From: Candidatus Vesicomyidisocius sp. Agig_15_S12
GTDB lineage: Bacteria > Pseudomonadota > Gammaproteobacteria > PS1 > Pseudothioglobaceae
Assembly (NCBI GenBank): GCA_021730225.1
Contig: CP072532.1
Coordinates: 703,230-767,229, forward strand
Reading direction: 5' to 3'
Length of the DNA stretch: 64,000 nt
A program made the translations under genes and the position numbers. Shown here in pieces: positions 8,787 to 18,221 of this stretch. The notes beneath the pieces are model-generated. The model saw only the letters and a program-made list of their open reading frames with translations. It was not told the origin of the DNA and ran no database searches. Position 1 is the stretch's first letter; the number at the start of each line of letters is the position of its first letter.

Positions 8787-9590
8787 TTATTGATTAAATA
8801 AATCTATTATTTTATCTAAACCGCCAAAGTTAATGATAATATCAACATGCTTTATGATACTAGGCTTAGCATGATAAGCAATACTTAACCCAGCAATATT
8901 CATCATGTCTAAATCGTTAACACCATCGCCCACTACAATAACCTGACTACATGACCAACCTTGTTTATCACACAATGCTTTAACAAAATCTGACTTAGCT
9001 TGTGCATCAATCATCAAACCCTCTGTAACACCAGTTAATTGATTATTTTCAATTGATAATACATTAGCACATGAATAATCTAGCGCTAAATCTTTAACCA
9101 AACGATTAGTAAAATAAGTAAATCCACCTGATACAACAGCGGTTTTAATAAACTTAGTTTTAAAAAATGAGATAAGCGATCTACCACCAAGACTGACTGA
9201 TAAACGCTGAGTATAAACCTTATCTAACACATCAACACTGAGTCCTTTTAACAAGGAGACACGTTCAAATAAAGAACTACCAAAATCCAATTTACCTTGC
9301 ATAGTAAGTTCAGTAATAACTCCTACCTCTCGCTTAATATTAGCGAAATCAGCAATTTCATCAATACATTCAATATTAATCAGGGTGGAGTCCATATCGC
9401 TAACAAACAATCTAATGCTAGAAAGGTCAAGCTTAGGTAAATAGTTAAAATCAATTTGATATTGTTGTCTTAAATCATCAAGATCAGCCGATACTATTTT
9501 ATGACGGATATGAGTATTAAAAACTTGGAATTTACTTGAAACTTTCTTAGCAATATTTTTATCTAAACTATGTTGAATAATAATTGTCAT
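8787..9590 (-). CDS. serB: phosphoserine phosphatase
   Basis: A 267-residue HAD-superfamily phosphatase catalysing the last step of serine synthesis. Motif I is SDMDSTLINIECIDEIADF with the nucleophile and acid Asp pair, motif II is VVSGGF, and motif III/IV is VVGDGVNDLDMM. The N-terminal ~70 residues form the divergent ACT-like extension seen in gammaproteobacterial SerB. The ATG at 9590 is preferred to an in-frame TTG two codons upstream. It is the first gene of the serB-ccmF-ccmI-dapE-trmD run and its start is just downstream of the tRNA-Leu gene on the same strand, so transcription may continue from the tRNA. Confidence 0.95.
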   Translation of the reverse strand: MTIIIQHSLDKNIAKKVSSKFQVFNTHIRHKIVSADLDDLRQQYQIDFNYLPKLDLSSIRLFVSDMDSTLINIECIDEIADFANIKREVGVITELTMQGKLDFGSSLFERVSLLKGLSVDVLDKVYTQRLSVSLGGRSLISFFKTKFIKTAVVSGGFTYFTNRLVKDLALDYSCANVLSIENNQLTGVTEGLMIDAQAKSDFVKALCDKQGWSCSQVIVVGDGVNDLDMMNIAGLSIAYHAKPSIIKHVDIIINFGGLDKIIDLFNQ

Positions 9591-9612
9591 GCTCAAATTA
9601 ATAACCTAATAT

Positions 9613-9697
9613 TGGTACGGAAGGAGAGACTCGAACTCTCATGTCTTTCAACACTGGAACCTAAATCCAGCGTGTCTACCAATTCCACCACTCCCGC
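9613..9697 (-). tRNA. tRNA-Leu (anticodon UAG)
   Basis: On the minus strand an 85-nt class II tRNA folds from the G at 9697 to the encoded CCA at 9613-9615. The anticodon arm is CTGGA-TTTAGGT-TCCAG giving anticodon UAG; the D-arm, a long variable arm (TGT..ACA) and the T-arm GAGAG-TTCGAGT-CTCTC are all present. The acceptor stem contains two G-U pairs, including the terminal G1-U72, where E. coli tRNA-Leu has G-C. It precedes serB on the same strand. Confidence 0.95.
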
Positions 9698-9793
9698 ATT
9701 TAAATCTAACACTATTCAAGAGAGTTTAAAAGCTCAAAATTATACCTATAATTAATGTTATAATTATAGAAAATAAAATTTGGAGAAAGATGT

Positions 9794-9997
9794 ATGACAA
9801 TAAATAATGTTGTATCAGCAATAGCTGGTGTCGTTATTATTATCTCATTACTATTAGGTGCACAAGAAATCAGTCCATTTGCTTATAATTCCAATTGGTT
9901 ATGGTTAACTGTATTTGTTGGTTTTAATCTATTTCAATCAGCATTTACAGGGTTTTGTCCAGCAGCAATAATTGCAAAAAAACTTGGTGCTAAATAG
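9794..9997 (+). CDS. small DUF2892 (YgaP-type) inner-membrane protein
   Basis: A 67-residue protein with two membrane spans (about residues 5-22 and 34-52) and the DUF2892 signature FVGFNLFQSAFTGFCPAAIIAKKLG. The domain occurs alone or fused to rhodaneses such as E. coli YgaP, where it anchors sulfurtransferase activity to the membrane. Here it stands alone, without a rhodanese neighbour. GGAGAAAG lies about 7 nt before the ATG. The conserved Cys in TGFCP is present. In a sulfur oxidiser a link to sulfane-sulfur handling is plausible, but this is inferred from the family only. Confidence 0.8.
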   Translation: MTINNVVSAIAGVVIIISLLLGAQEISPFAYNSNWLWLTVFVGFNLFQSAFTGFCPAAIIAKKLGAK

Positions 9998-10032
9998 ACA
10001 TACTTATAGACAAAAAAGGTTTATAATTTTTA

Positions 10033-11433
10033 TTATTTTTTAGATGGTATAGGTTTAGCGTCAAACCAATTTAATTTTTCTCTTAATTTCACTACCTCTC
10101 CAATAATAATTAAAGTGGGGGCGTGGATGGTTTCATTTTCTACTAAATTTGGTAGTTCTTTCAAAGTTGTTGTGTAAACCTTTTGCTCAGGTGTCGTCCC
10201 TTTTTCAACCAACGCCACTGGCATATCTGGACGCATATTATGCATGATTAATTGTCCTGATAAATACTCTACACTATTAAGAGCCATGTAAAATACAATA
10301 GTTTGTTGTTCAATCGCTAACTCATGCCAAGGCAAATTCATACTACCATCTTTTAAATGCCCTGTCACAAAACGGCAAGATTGTGAATAATCTCTATGTG
10401 TTAATGGAATACCTGAATAAGTGGAACAACCAGAAGCTGCTGTAATACCAGGCACTACTTGAAATGGTATACCATTTTCAGCCAACGTTTCAATCTCCTC
10501 ACCCCCCCGACCAAAGATAAAAGGATCTCCTCCTTTAAGACGACAAACTCTCTTGCCTTCTTTAGCTAAATCTACCAACAATTGATTAATATCACCTTGT
10601 GGAACGGCATGATTATCGCATTCTTTACCAACATAAATCAGCTGTGCATCACGTCTAACCAGCTCCATTACTCTATCTGAAACCAATCGGTCATATAAAA
10701 CCACATCTGCCTGTTGCATAAGGCGTAAAGCCCTAAAAGTTAATAAATCAGGATCGCCAGGACCCCCCCCTACTAAATAAACTGCACCTACTTGAGATTC
10801 AACAGTATTATTAAGTTGTGCTTGCAAATCTGCTTTGGCTTCCTGAATTTTTCCTGAAAATACTTTCTCAGCAACAATACCAGAAAAGACTTCTTCCCAA
10901 AAATATCTTTTGTCTTCAATTTTACTAAACTTTGCCTTCACTTGGTCTCTAAAATTACCCGCTAATTCTGCTAACTTACCATACGCATGTGGCAGTGTAC
11001 TTTCTAACTTTGCGCGAATTATACGCGCTAATACTGGAGCTTTTCCTGCTGATGAAATAGCAATCAAGATAGGAGATCTATCCACAATTGAAGGCATAAT
11101 AAACGTGCATAAATCCGGGGAATCAATTACATTTACAGGAATATTATTTTGACTAGCCAACTCAGATACTTTTTTATTAAGAGTCACATTATTTGTAGCC
11201 GAAATAATCAAAACTTGTCCATTAACATCAAACGACTCAAAACCTCTTTCAATGTAAATAATTTTTTTGTCATTAACTAATTTAGCTACATTTTTACAAC
11301 TACTTTTCGCAATACAAGTTACCTGACCATAAGCTTTTAACAAAAGATTAATTTTACGATAAGCGATAGAACCACCACCAACAACTAAACAAGGCTTTTG
11401 CTTAATATCAATAAAAACAGGTAGATAATTCAT
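10033..11433 (-). CDS. cysG: siroheme synthase (trifunctional CysG)
   Basis: A 466-residue fusion enzyme. Residues 1-210 are the precorrin-2 dehydrogenase/ferrochelatase module with the NAD site CLVVGGGSIAYRK and the SSAGKAPVLARIIR motif. Residues 215-460 are the SAM-dependent uroporphyrinogen III methyltransferase, with VYLVGGGPGDPDLLTFRA, RLKGGDPFIFGRGGEE, VVPGITAASG and GIPLTHRDYSQS. It makes siroheme, the cofactor of assimilatory and dissimilatory (reverse-Dsr) sulfite reductases and nitrite reductase; in a thiotroph the Dsr use is the likely main demand. Length equals that of the family. It is transcribed divergently from the small cysteine-rich protein at 11530. Confidence 0.96.
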   Translation of the reverse strand: MNYLPVFIDIKQKPCLVVGGGSIAYRKINLLLKAYGQVTCIAKSSCKNVAKLVNDKKIIYIERGFESFDVNGQVLIISATNNVTLNKKVSELASQNNIPVNVIDSPDLCTFIMPSIVDRSPILIAISSAGKAPVLARIIRAKLESTLPHAYGKLAELAGNFRDQVKAKFSKIEDKRYFWEEVFSGIVAEKVFSGKIQEAKADLQAQLNNTVESQVGAVYLVGGGPGDPDLLTFRALRLMQQADVVLYDRLVSDRVMELVRRDAQLIYVGKECDNHAVPQGDINQLLVDLAKEGKRVCRLKGGDPFIFGRGGEEIETLAENGIPFQVVPGITAASGCSTYSGIPLTHRDYSQSCRFVTGHLKDGSMNLPWHELAIEQQTIVFYMALNSVEYLSGQLIMHNMRPDMPVALVEKGTTPEQKVYTTTLKELPNLVENETIHAPTLIIIGEVVKLREKLNWFDAKPIPSKK

Positions 11434-11529
11434 GTAATGTTTAGCACTACTAATAAATTAGCACATATAAAATATAAGCTTGTATTATAATGTTTTAATT
11501 ATCTATATAAACAAAAAACGTTTATTATT

Positions 11530-11937
11530 ATGTCAAACAAACACTATGCTTGCCCTTTTGACAAGCTAATACTTAGCGGTAGATGTGGTTGTAAGTTTAG
11601 TGTAAAAAATTGTATAGCAGAAAAAGAGTTTGGTGTTTGTTTAGATAACTCATCTTCCAACCTATGTCAATTGTTATATACTAATTTACGTGATAATAGT
11701 AATTTTGTCTTAAATATACACCATCAAAATAATTTATTAATCGGACAACAATTAAAAATTAAAATGGGTGGTTTACTGGCTTTACAAGAAATACTTAACA
11801 TTAACAATAGCAATCAAATCAAAGATATATCTAATCTAGTAAAAGTTATCAAAAAAAAATATATAGATTTTAAAAAAATTCATTTTTCAAAACTCATGCC
11901 TAAAATTGCACAATTCAGATTTAGAGAAAAATTTTAA
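11530..11937 (+). CDS. conserved-looking cysteine-rich protein of unknown function
   Basis: A 135-residue soluble protein that I cannot assign. The first 50 residues hold six cysteines (about 8, 19, 21, 28, 37 and 47) in the arrangement CPFDKLILSGRCGC...C...C...C, suggesting a metal or Fe-S site; the rest is mixed, ending in a basic segment FRFREKF. A GGLLALQEIL stretch is found mid-protein. It is divergent from cysG, whose product needs iron insertion, and converges with hda, the two stop codons overlapping by 4 nt. Its codon use resembles that of its neighbours, so it is probably a real retained gene. TATAAT about 40 nt upstream could be its -10. Function is not inferred. Confidence 0.7.
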   Translation: MSNKHYACPFDKLILSGRCGCKFSVKNCIAEKEFGVCLDNSSSNLCQLLYTNLRDNSNFVLNIHHQNNLLIGQQLKIKMGGLLALQEILNINNSNQIKDISNLVKVIKKKYIDFKKIHFSKLMPKIAQFRFREKF

Positions 11938-12608
11938 ATACCTAATGTTTGTTTGATAAAAGGAATAGAAATATTACTCTTTTGTTGCAATGAAGCTTCT
12001 TCTAAAACACTAATTACATTCAGAATATCATTCAAATCACGTGAAAAAACTTTAAACAAATAATGATAGACTTTACTATTTATATTGATATTCTTGTCCG
12101 CCATTTTACGCTCAATAATAAGAATTTTTTGTTCATCATTAAGCACTTCCAATGTAAAAGAAACCGCTAAAGACAAGCGTGTTTTTAAATCCTTTAACAA
12201 GTTCAATTCATTAGGTGAACTGCTTGCTGCAATAATTAACTTAGCGCTAGTTGGTTTATTTCTATTATATAAATCAAATAACGCTTGTTGTTGAGTAAAG
12301 CTTAAACAATCAACATTATCAATACAAATCCAGTCAACAGAAGCTAAATCACTTATTATTCCTTTTGGCAGCTCTTGCTTTATGTCAATATAAGCAACAT
12401 TTAATTTCTTATCTAGCGCGCTAAAAGCGCAACCTTGTAACAAATGTGTTTTACCGCTAGATTTAGTGCCTGAAATAAAGACAACGGCTGATCTTTTTTG
12501 AGTAAATAACCTATTAATAAAATCTAAAACTTGCTGATTTTTATTACCAATAAAATTGGATAGTAATATTTTTGAATTCAATAAAAGTGGCAATCCAAGT
12601 TGATTCAT
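11934..12608 (-). CDS. hda: DnaA-homologous regulator Hda
   Basis: A 224-residue AAA+ protein homologous to the DnaA ATPase domain. The N-terminal QLGLPL is the sliding-clamp binding motif that lets Hda, bound to DNA polymerase III beta, stimulate hydrolysis of ATP-DnaA and so prevent re-initiation. Walker A is SGTKSSGKTHLLQG; the Walker B region reads VDWICIDNVD; an arginine-finger/sensor region lies around LKTRLSLA. It overlaps pgsA by 4 nt and lies across from purMN, the gammaproteobacterial arrangement. Retention of Hda implies DnaA-controlled initiation is kept in this reduced genome. Confidence 0.9.
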   Translation of the reverse strand: MNQLGLPLLLNSKILLSNFIGNKNQQVLDFINRLFTQKRSAVVFISGTKSSGKTHLLQGCAFSALDKKLNVAYIDIKQELPKGIISDLASVDWICIDNVDCLSFTQQQALFDLYNRNKPTSAKLIIAASSSPNELNLLKDLKTRLSLAVSFTLEVLNDEQKILIIERKMADKNININSKVYHYLFKVFSRDLNDILNVISVLEEASLQQKSNISIPFIKQTLGI

Positions 12609-13171
12609 TGAGGATTTTTCTTCTCTTGCAAAATAATCTGTTCAATCCAAATCCATGCATAATCCGCACCGCTAAGCATAGTTGAGGTAGCTATAATAAT
12701 AAAGAAAATAGTACTATACTGTACCGGGACTGGATAAATCTGTACTATTACCAAAAATAAAACCAAAATAATTTGTAGCACAGTATTAATTTTTGAAAGT
12801 TTTGAAGGTGATAATAAATCATTTTTAGAGGAGCCTGAACCAATAAAACACCCAACTGTACCTGAAATAATCATAAAATCACGTAAAAAAACTAATACTA
12901 ATAACCATAATGGTATTAATCTAATCACATATAAAGCCATAAAACTACTAACCAATAATAACTTATCCGCTATCGGGTCTAAAATAGAACCTAATCTAGT
13001 TTGAAAGGAATAACGTTTAGCAATCCATCCATCTAGCGCATCAGTAATACCTGCAATAAAAAACAGTACCATTGCTAAAAAATATTGACGATCTAACAAA
13101 GTCATAACAACTGGCACTGTTAAAATAATGCGTAAAATTGAAAGCAAATTAGGTAATGAAGAAAAACTCAT
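12605..13171 (-). CDS. pgsA: CDP-diacylglycerol-glycerol-3-phosphate 3-phosphatidyltransferase
   Basis: A 188-residue membrane enzyme that makes phosphatidylglycerophosphate, the precursor of phosphatidylglycerol and cardiolipin. The CDP-alcohol phosphotransferase signature is present as DALDGWIAKRYSFQTRLG followed by SILDPIADK, giving the four metal-binding aspartates; the usual Arg after the DG..A is Lys here. Around five membrane spans follow. The N-terminus MSFSSLPNLLSILRIILTVP matches the family. First gene of the pgsA-hda pair and divergent from purM. Confidence 0.93.
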   Translation of the reverse strand: MSFSSLPNLLSILRIILTVPVVMTLLDRQYFLAMVLFFIAGITDALDGWIAKRYSFQTRLGSILDPIADKLLLVSSFMALYVIRLIPLWLLVLVFLRDFMIISGTVGCFIGSGSSKNDLLSPSKLSKINTVLQIILVLFLVIVQIYPVPVQYSTIFFIIIATSTMLSGADYAWIWIEQIILQEKKNPQ

Positions 13172-13224
13172 TTTTTATTTACTATAAAAAAATTTAAGAA
13201 AACTAATTATACGGAAGAACTATC

Positions 13225-14226
13225 ATGTTATCACTCTCATACCTTGACTCAGGCGTTAACATTACCAAAGGTAATGCGCTTATTGAACAAATCAAACCAA
13301 TTGCTAAATCAACCACTAGACCTGAAGTATTATCTGGTCTTGGTGGCTTTGGCGCGATGTTTGAATTATCTTTTAATAAATACAAACGTCCAATCCTAAT
13401 TTCAAGCACAGATGGCGTTGGTACCAAACTTAAAATAGCACAAATGTTAAATAAACACGATACAATTGGTATCGATTTAGTTGCTATGTGCGTAAATGAC
13501 TTAATTGTTCAAGGGGCTGAACCATTATTTTTCCTAGATTATTATGCAACAAGTAAGTTAAATACTAAATTAGCTACATCAGTTATTTACGGCATTGGTG
13601 AAGGTTGTAAACAATCAGGTTGTGCTCTAATTGGCGGTGAAACAGCTGAAATGCCAGGCATGTATAAAGGTGAAGAATACGACCTTGTTGGTTTTTGTGT
13701 AGGTATTGTTGATAAAAATAAGGTAATTAATGGTATAAAAGTAACTATAGGTAACCACATCATTGCTCTAGCATCTTCAGGACCACATTCTAATGGTTAC
13801 TCACTAATACGCAAAGTACTGGCCCAATCAAACCCAACTGATAAACAATTAAATGCACTAATTGAACCTACTAAAATCTATGTAAAATCAATCCTATCAT
13901 TGATTAAAAAGTTTTCAGTACATGCTATTTCGCATATTACAGGTGGTGGTTTATTGGAAAACATCCCTAGAGTATTTCCTAAAAACTTGAGCGCAAAAAT
14001 TGACGTTAATTCTTGGCAACTACCTAGTATTTTTCAATTTTTACAAGATAGTGGTAATATTGACATGATGGAAATGTATCGAGTATTTAACTGTGGCATA
14101 GGCATGATTATTATTGTACCAGAAGAACAAAGCACTGATGCCATTGAATATTTAAACAAAATAGGGGAGCAAGCTTGGTTAGTAGGCGAAATTAAGAATA
14201 ATCAAGGTAATCAAGTTATTATTTAA
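13225..14226 (+). CDS. purM: phosphoribosylformylglycinamidine cyclo-ligase
   Basis: A 333-residue enzyme, normal length, which closes the imidazole ring of AIR in de novo purine synthesis using ATP. Recognisable segments are [76 protein letters not shown] and [13 protein letters not shown]. The ATG at 13225 has a weak GGAAGAA upstream. purN follows after 14 nt, forming a purMN operon. Confidence 0.96.
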   Translation: MLSLSYLDSGVNITKGNALIEQIKPIAKSTTRPEVLSGLGGFGAMFELSFNKYKRPILISSTDGVGTKLKIAQMLNKHDTIGIDLVAMCVNDLIVQGAEPLFFLDYYATSKLNTKLATSVIYGIGEGCKQSGCALIGGETAEMPGMYKGEEYDLVGFCVGIVDKNKVINGIKVTIGNHIIALASSGPHSNGYSLIRKVLAQSNPTDKQLNALIEPTKIYVKSILSLIKKFSVHAISHITGGGLLENIPRVFPKNLSAKIDVNSWQLPSIFQFLQDSGNIDMMEMYRVFNCGIGMIIIVPEEQSTDAIEYLNKIGEQAWLVGEIKNNQGNQVII

Positions 14227-14240
14227 CTCGCTTATTAAAC

Positions 14241-14852
14241 ATGAACGGTATTGTTTTAATTTCTGGCAATGGTTCAAATCTACAATCAATTATTGATCAT
14301 TCTATTGCTATCGATTTAAAAATTAGAGCAGTTATTAGCAATCACACCAATGCTTATGGTCTTAAACTATCTAAACATGAAAATATTCCTACTCATACAC
14401 TAAGTCATAAAAATTTTTCATCTAGAGAAAAATTTGACCAAGCATTAAGTAATATTATTAACAAATACAATCCTGAAATTATTATTCTTGCTGGATTTAT
14501 GCGTATACTAAGTGCTGAATTTACACATCAATATTCAGGAAAAATACTTAATACTCATCCATCATTATTACCAAAATTTAAAGGACTAAATACCCACCAA
14601 AGAGCGATAGAGGCTAAAGAGAAACAACACGGAGTGAGCATACACTTTGTAACTGAGCAACTTGATGGAGGTCCTATTATTGCCCAAACTAGTATTAATA
14701 TTATTGATACAGATACAAAGGAAACTTTAGCAAAACGTGTTCTACTTGAGGAGCATAAATTATTCCCAAAAGTCATTCATTGGTTTACACAAGGAAGGTT
14801 AAAACTTAAAGGAAATCAAGCTACACTAGATGGAAAAATATTATCAAACTAG
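14241..14852 (+). CDS. purN: phosphoribosylglycinamide formyltransferase
   Basis: A 203-residue formyl-THF dependent transferase that formylates GAR in purine synthesis. It shows the phosphate-binding ISGNGSNLQSIID, ILAGFMRILS, the catalytic region ILNTHPSLLPKFKG with the active-site Asn and His, and HFVTEQLDGGPIIAQ with the catalytic Asp. Length is near the E. coli value. It is the second gene of purMN; a candidate terminator lies 145 nt downstream. Confidence 0.95.
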   Translation: MNGIVLISGNGSNLQSIIDHSIAIDLKIRAVISNHTNAYGLKLSKHENIPTHTLSHKNFSSREKFDQALSNIINKYNPEIIILAGFMRILSAEFTHQYSGKILNTHPSLLPKFKGLNTHQRAIEAKEKQHGVSIHFVTEQLDGGPIIAQTSINIIDTDTKETLAKRVLLEEHKLFPKVIHWFTQGRLKLKGNQATLDGKILSN

Positions 14853-14996
14853 TTCCTATAATACTCTAACTTTCTTATCTATTTTAGAATCATTCATACA
14901 TAATTAGCAATTATTAGTATTACTTTTACTAAATATACACTGTCAAACTCTAAATATATATTTTTACAACAAAAAAGCTATAACTTATACACTTTT

Positions 14997-15030
14997 AGCC
15001 TTTATAAAAAATAGAAGGCTCTACTTTTTT
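14997..15030 (+). terminator. candidate Rho-independent terminator of purMN
   Basis: AGCCTT pairs with AAGGCT, extended by three AT pairs across a bulged G, with an A-rich loop, and is followed three bases later by TTTTTT. It is 145 nt beyond the purN stop, which is rather far. Confidence 0.4.
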
Positions 15031-15292
15031 AGACAATCATCAAAATGATGATTCTATACACTATCAAATTATAGATGGTTAAAGACCATAAGATTGTATC
15101 TATTCTTAGAATACCATGACTCAAACAAAAATTAGAAAAATGATTTGACGTGTAATACAAAACTAATTTATTTTTGTGAAACTATCCAAATTAACAGAGT
15201 AACACCCCTCTACCTAATAACAACAATATAAAATCTTTTTTACACACAAGCTGTACTAATAAATATAAGAAATACATACATATAAACCTAGT

Positions 15293-15311
15293 TTCAGATT
15301 AAAAATCTGAA
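15293..15311 (-). terminator. hairpin just after uvrA, possible terminator
   Basis: TTCAGATT and AATCTGAA form a perfect 8-bp stem with a 3-nt loop, 11 nt beyond the uvrA stop codon. On the minus strand no run of T follows the stem, so it may act as a 3' stabilising hairpin rather than as an intrinsic terminator. Confidence 0.4.
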
Positions 15312-15322
15312 TCAAAGATAAA

Positions 15323-18139
15323 TTACACGTAAGTTTTTAAATATTCTCCTGTATACGATTCCTTAACTTGTGCTACTTCTTCTGGTGTACCAAATGCAAT
15401 AATCTGCCCACCCTTATTACCCCCTTCAGGTCCTAAGTCAATAATCCAATCTGCAGTTTTAATAACATCAAGGTTATGTTCAATAATAACAATAGTATTG
15501 TTACGCTCGCATAATCTATTAATAACTGATAACAAAAGTTTAATATCATGAAAATGCAAACCCGTTGTTGGCTCATCAAAAATATAAAGCGTTTGTCCAG
15601 TATCCATTCTTGACAATTCCTTTGCTAATTTAATACGTTGTGCTTCACCACCAGATAAAGTAGTTGCATTTTGCCCAAGAGTAATATAAGAGAGTCCAAC
15701 CTCCATTAGAGTTTGTAGTTTTTGTTTAATTTTAGGCATAGATTGGAAAAACTTAATTGCCTGTTCTACAGTCATGCCAAGCACCTGTGAAATACTTTTT
15801 CCTTTATAAAATACTTCTAAAGTATGTTGATTATAACGCTGACCTTGACATACATCACATGATACATAAATATCCGGCAAAAAATGCATTTCTACCTTAA
15901 TCAATCCATCACCCTTGCACGCTTCACACCTACCTCCTTTAACATTAAAGCTAAAACGGCCTGCTTTATAACCACGTAACCTTGCCTCTAAAGTTTGTGA
16001 AAATAAATCACGCACTAACGAAAATACGCCTGTATAAGTAGCTGGATTAGAACGGGGCGTACGTCCAATTGGACTTTGATCAATATTCACAATTTTATCA
16101 AGATAATTCAATCCTTCAACTGATTCATATTCAGCAGGTATTATTTGTGCATGATGAAGCTCCCTTGCGGCCAAAGCATACAAAGTATCATTAATTAAAG
16201 TTGACTTCCCAGAACCAGATACACCTGTCACACAAGTTAACACACCTATAGGAATAGACAAATCAACATTATTAAGGCTATTACCCTTAGCACCTTTAAT
16301 ACGAATCCATTGATTGGCACTTTTTCGTTTAGTAGGAACTTTAATACTTTGACGACCGCTTAGATAATCACCTGTTATAGACTTAAGGTTGTTTTCAATA
16401 TCTTCAGGTATGCCAATGGCAACTATTTCACCTCCATGTACGCCAGCACCAGGACCAATATCAATTACATAATCGGCTTGTTTAATTGCTTCTTCATCGT
16501 GTTCTATCATAATCACTGTATTACCAATATCACGTAAATAAGCAAGTGTATTTAATAGCTTTTGATTATCTCTTTGATGTAAACCTATTGATGGCTCATC
16601 AAGCACATACAAGACACCCATCAATCCTGCACCAATCTGACTAGCTAAGCGAATACGCTGTGCTTCACCACCTGATAAGCTATTCGCTCTACGATCAAGA
16701 CTTAAATACTCCAGCCCTACATTAATTAAAAATTCTAAACGTTGAATAATTTCTTTTAAAATTTTTTCCGCAATTTGAGCACGAATCCCTTCCAGTTTAA
16801 TCTCTTTCAAAAAACTATAAATATCAGCAATAGAAAGCTTAGTAATATTTGATAAATTTTGCTCATCAATAAACACATTTCTAGCTGATTCATTTAATCT
16901 ATCACCATGACATTCAGTGCAATCCTTACTAACAACATAACGAGAAAGTTCTTCTCTAACGCTATGAATCTCACTTGTTTCATAACGACGCATCATTCTT
17001 GGAATAATACCCTCAAATGGCTTGGCTTTATTCGACCAATCCTTACGTCCTTTGATTCTTGAAAAGTCAATGTCATCTGTGCCACTCCCATAAAGGACAA
17101 TTTTTTTGTGTTTATCGCTTAATTGTTCATAAGGTGTTTCAATACTAAAGCCGTAATACCTACCTACTAAGATTAATATTTGATAAAAATAAGCATTTGA
17201 GCGTCCCCAACCATAAACTGCCCCATCTGCCAAACTTATACTAGGACTAACTACAACTTTTTGTTCATCAAATGTATCTTTCACACCCAGTCCATCACAA
17301 GTTTGGCAAGCACCAACTGGATTATTAAATGAGAAAAGTCTAGGTTCCAATTCACTTAATGAGTAACCACACTCAATACAAGAAAACTTAGCAGAAAATA
17401 CCTTTTCTTGCAAAGATGATTCATCTTCCATAGGTGCAATGCGTACCAAACCTGCGCTTAAATTAAGTGCAGTTTCTAATGATTCAGATAAACGTAAAAT
17501 CATATCTTTTCGTATTTTTAAACAATCAACTACAATTTCAATACTATGATTAACCTTACCATTCAGTGCTTCCATTTCATCTATATACACAACTACACCA
17601 TCAATTCTAGCCCTTAAAAAACCTTGGTGATTTAACTCTTTTAATAATTGCACATGACTACCTTTGCGATTCTGAACAATAGGTGCTAACAACATAATTT
17701 TTCTACCCATTGGCAATTTAACAATACTATCAACCATTTGAGAAATGGTTTGAGATTCAAGATTAATTTTGTGTTTTGGACAATTAGGAATACCAATACG
17801 TGCAAACAATAATCTTAAATAGTCATAAATTTCAGTAATCGTACCAACCGTTGAGCGTGGATTATGTGAAGTGGATTTTTGCTCAATAGAGATAGCTGGA
17901 GATAACCCTTCAATATGATCAACATCAGGTTTTTCCATGAGTGATAAAAATTGACGTGCATAAGCTGATAAAGACTCTACATAACGACGATGTCCTTCTG
18001 CATAAATAGTATCAAAAGCTAGTGAAGATTTACCTGATCCAGATAGTCCAGTAATTACAATCAATTTGTTTCTAGGAATATCAATGTCGATATTCTTTAA
18101 ATTGTGAACTCTAGCGCCACGAATACTAATTTGATCCAT
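15323..18139 (-). CDS. uvrA: excinuclease ABC subunit A
   Basis: A 938-residue DNA damage-recognition ATPase of nucleotide excision repair. Two ABC modules are present: Walker [15 protein letters not shown] near residue 30 and [14 protein letters not shown] near 640, each with a signature ([14 protein letters not shown] and [14 protein letters not shown]) and Walker B ([20 protein letters not shown]). Two zinc-finger segments are seen: CIECGY...CQTCDG and CEACKGDG...CDVCQGQ. The ATG at 18139 matches the family start ([16 protein letters not shown]); an in-frame TTG six codons upstream is less likely. It is divergent from pyrH. No LexA-type SOS box is visible, but a dyad lies over its putative -35. 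Confidence 0.96.
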   Translation of the reverse strand: MDQISIRGARVHNLKNIDIDIPRNKLIVITGLSGSGKSSLAFDTIYAEGHRRYVESLSAYARQFLSLMEKPDVDHIEGLSPAISIEQKSTSHNPRSTVGTITEIYDYLRLLFARIGIPNCPKHKINLESQTISQMVDSIVKLPMGRKIMLLAPIVQNRKGSHVQLLKELNHQGFLRARIDGVVVYIDEMEALNGKVNHSIEIVVDCLKIRKDMILRLSESLETALNLSAGLVRIAPMEDESSLQEKVFSAKFSCIECGYSLSELEPRLFSFNNPVGACQTCDGLGVKDTFDEQKVVVSPSISLADGAVYGWGRSNAYFYQILILVGRYYGFSIETPYEQLSDKHKKIVLYGSGTDDIDFSRIKGRKDWSNKAKPFEGIIPRMMRRYETSEIHSVREELSRYVVSKDCTECHGDRLNESARNVFIDEQNLSNITKLSIADIYSFLKEIKLEGIRAQIAEKILKEIIQRLEFLINVGLEYLSLDRRANSLSGGEAQRIRLASQIGAGLMGVLYVLDEPSIGLHQRDNQKLLNTLAYLRDIGNTVIMIEHDEEAIKQADYVIDIGPGAGVHGGEIVAIGIPEDIENNLKSITGDYLSGRQSIKVPTKRKSANQWIRIKGAKGNSLNNVDLSIPIGVLTCVTGVSGSGKSTLINDTLYALAARELHHAQIIPAEYESVEGLNYLDKIVNIDQSPIGRTPRSNPATYTGVFSLVRDLFSQTLEARLRGYKAGRFSFNVKGGRCEACKGDGLIKVEMHFLPDIYVSCDVCQGQRYNQHTLEVFYKGKSISQVLGMTVEQAIKFFQSMPKIKQKLQTLMEVGLSYITLGQNATTLSGGEAQRIKLAKELSRMDTGQTLYIFDEPTTGLHFHDIKLLLSVINRLCERNNTIVIIEHNLDVIKTADWIIDLGPEGGNKGGQIIAFGTPEEVAQVKESYTGEYLKTYV

Positions 18140-18163
18140 ATAAAATATGTCAGACAAAGATTT

Positions 18164-18195
18164 ATTATACCCATAAGGATAGGTAAAATTATCCT
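18164..18195 (-). promoter_or_regulatory. putative uvrA promoter with overlapping dyad
   Basis: TATAAT on the minus strand at 18164-18169 lies about 25 nt before the uvrA ATG. Where the -35 should be there is no consensus, but a dyad AGGATA-8 nt-TATCCT covers 18176-18195. A repressor or activator site is possible. The region is shared with divergent pyrH. Confidence 0.35.
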
Positions 18196-18221
18196 AATAT
18201 TATGATTTTCAGCACACAATA

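Larger units (their letters stand above)
14853..15322. other. gene-free stretch between purN and uvrA
   Basis: About 470 bp between convergent purN and uvrA. I find no ORF with coding character. It contains two hairpins listed separately (14997-15030 and 15293-15311) and a short dyad AATCATC..GATGATT near 15035. The remainder is A/T-rich with frequent stops in all frames, as expected for eroded DNA. Confidence 0.6.

Noticed and set aside
9570-9755. 61-codon plus-strand ORF
   Set aside because: It runs through the complementary strand of tRNA-Leu and the serB start.
18140-18221. possible SOS (LexA) box before uvrA
   Set aside because: No CTGT-N8-ACAG match in the uvrA-pyrH interval.
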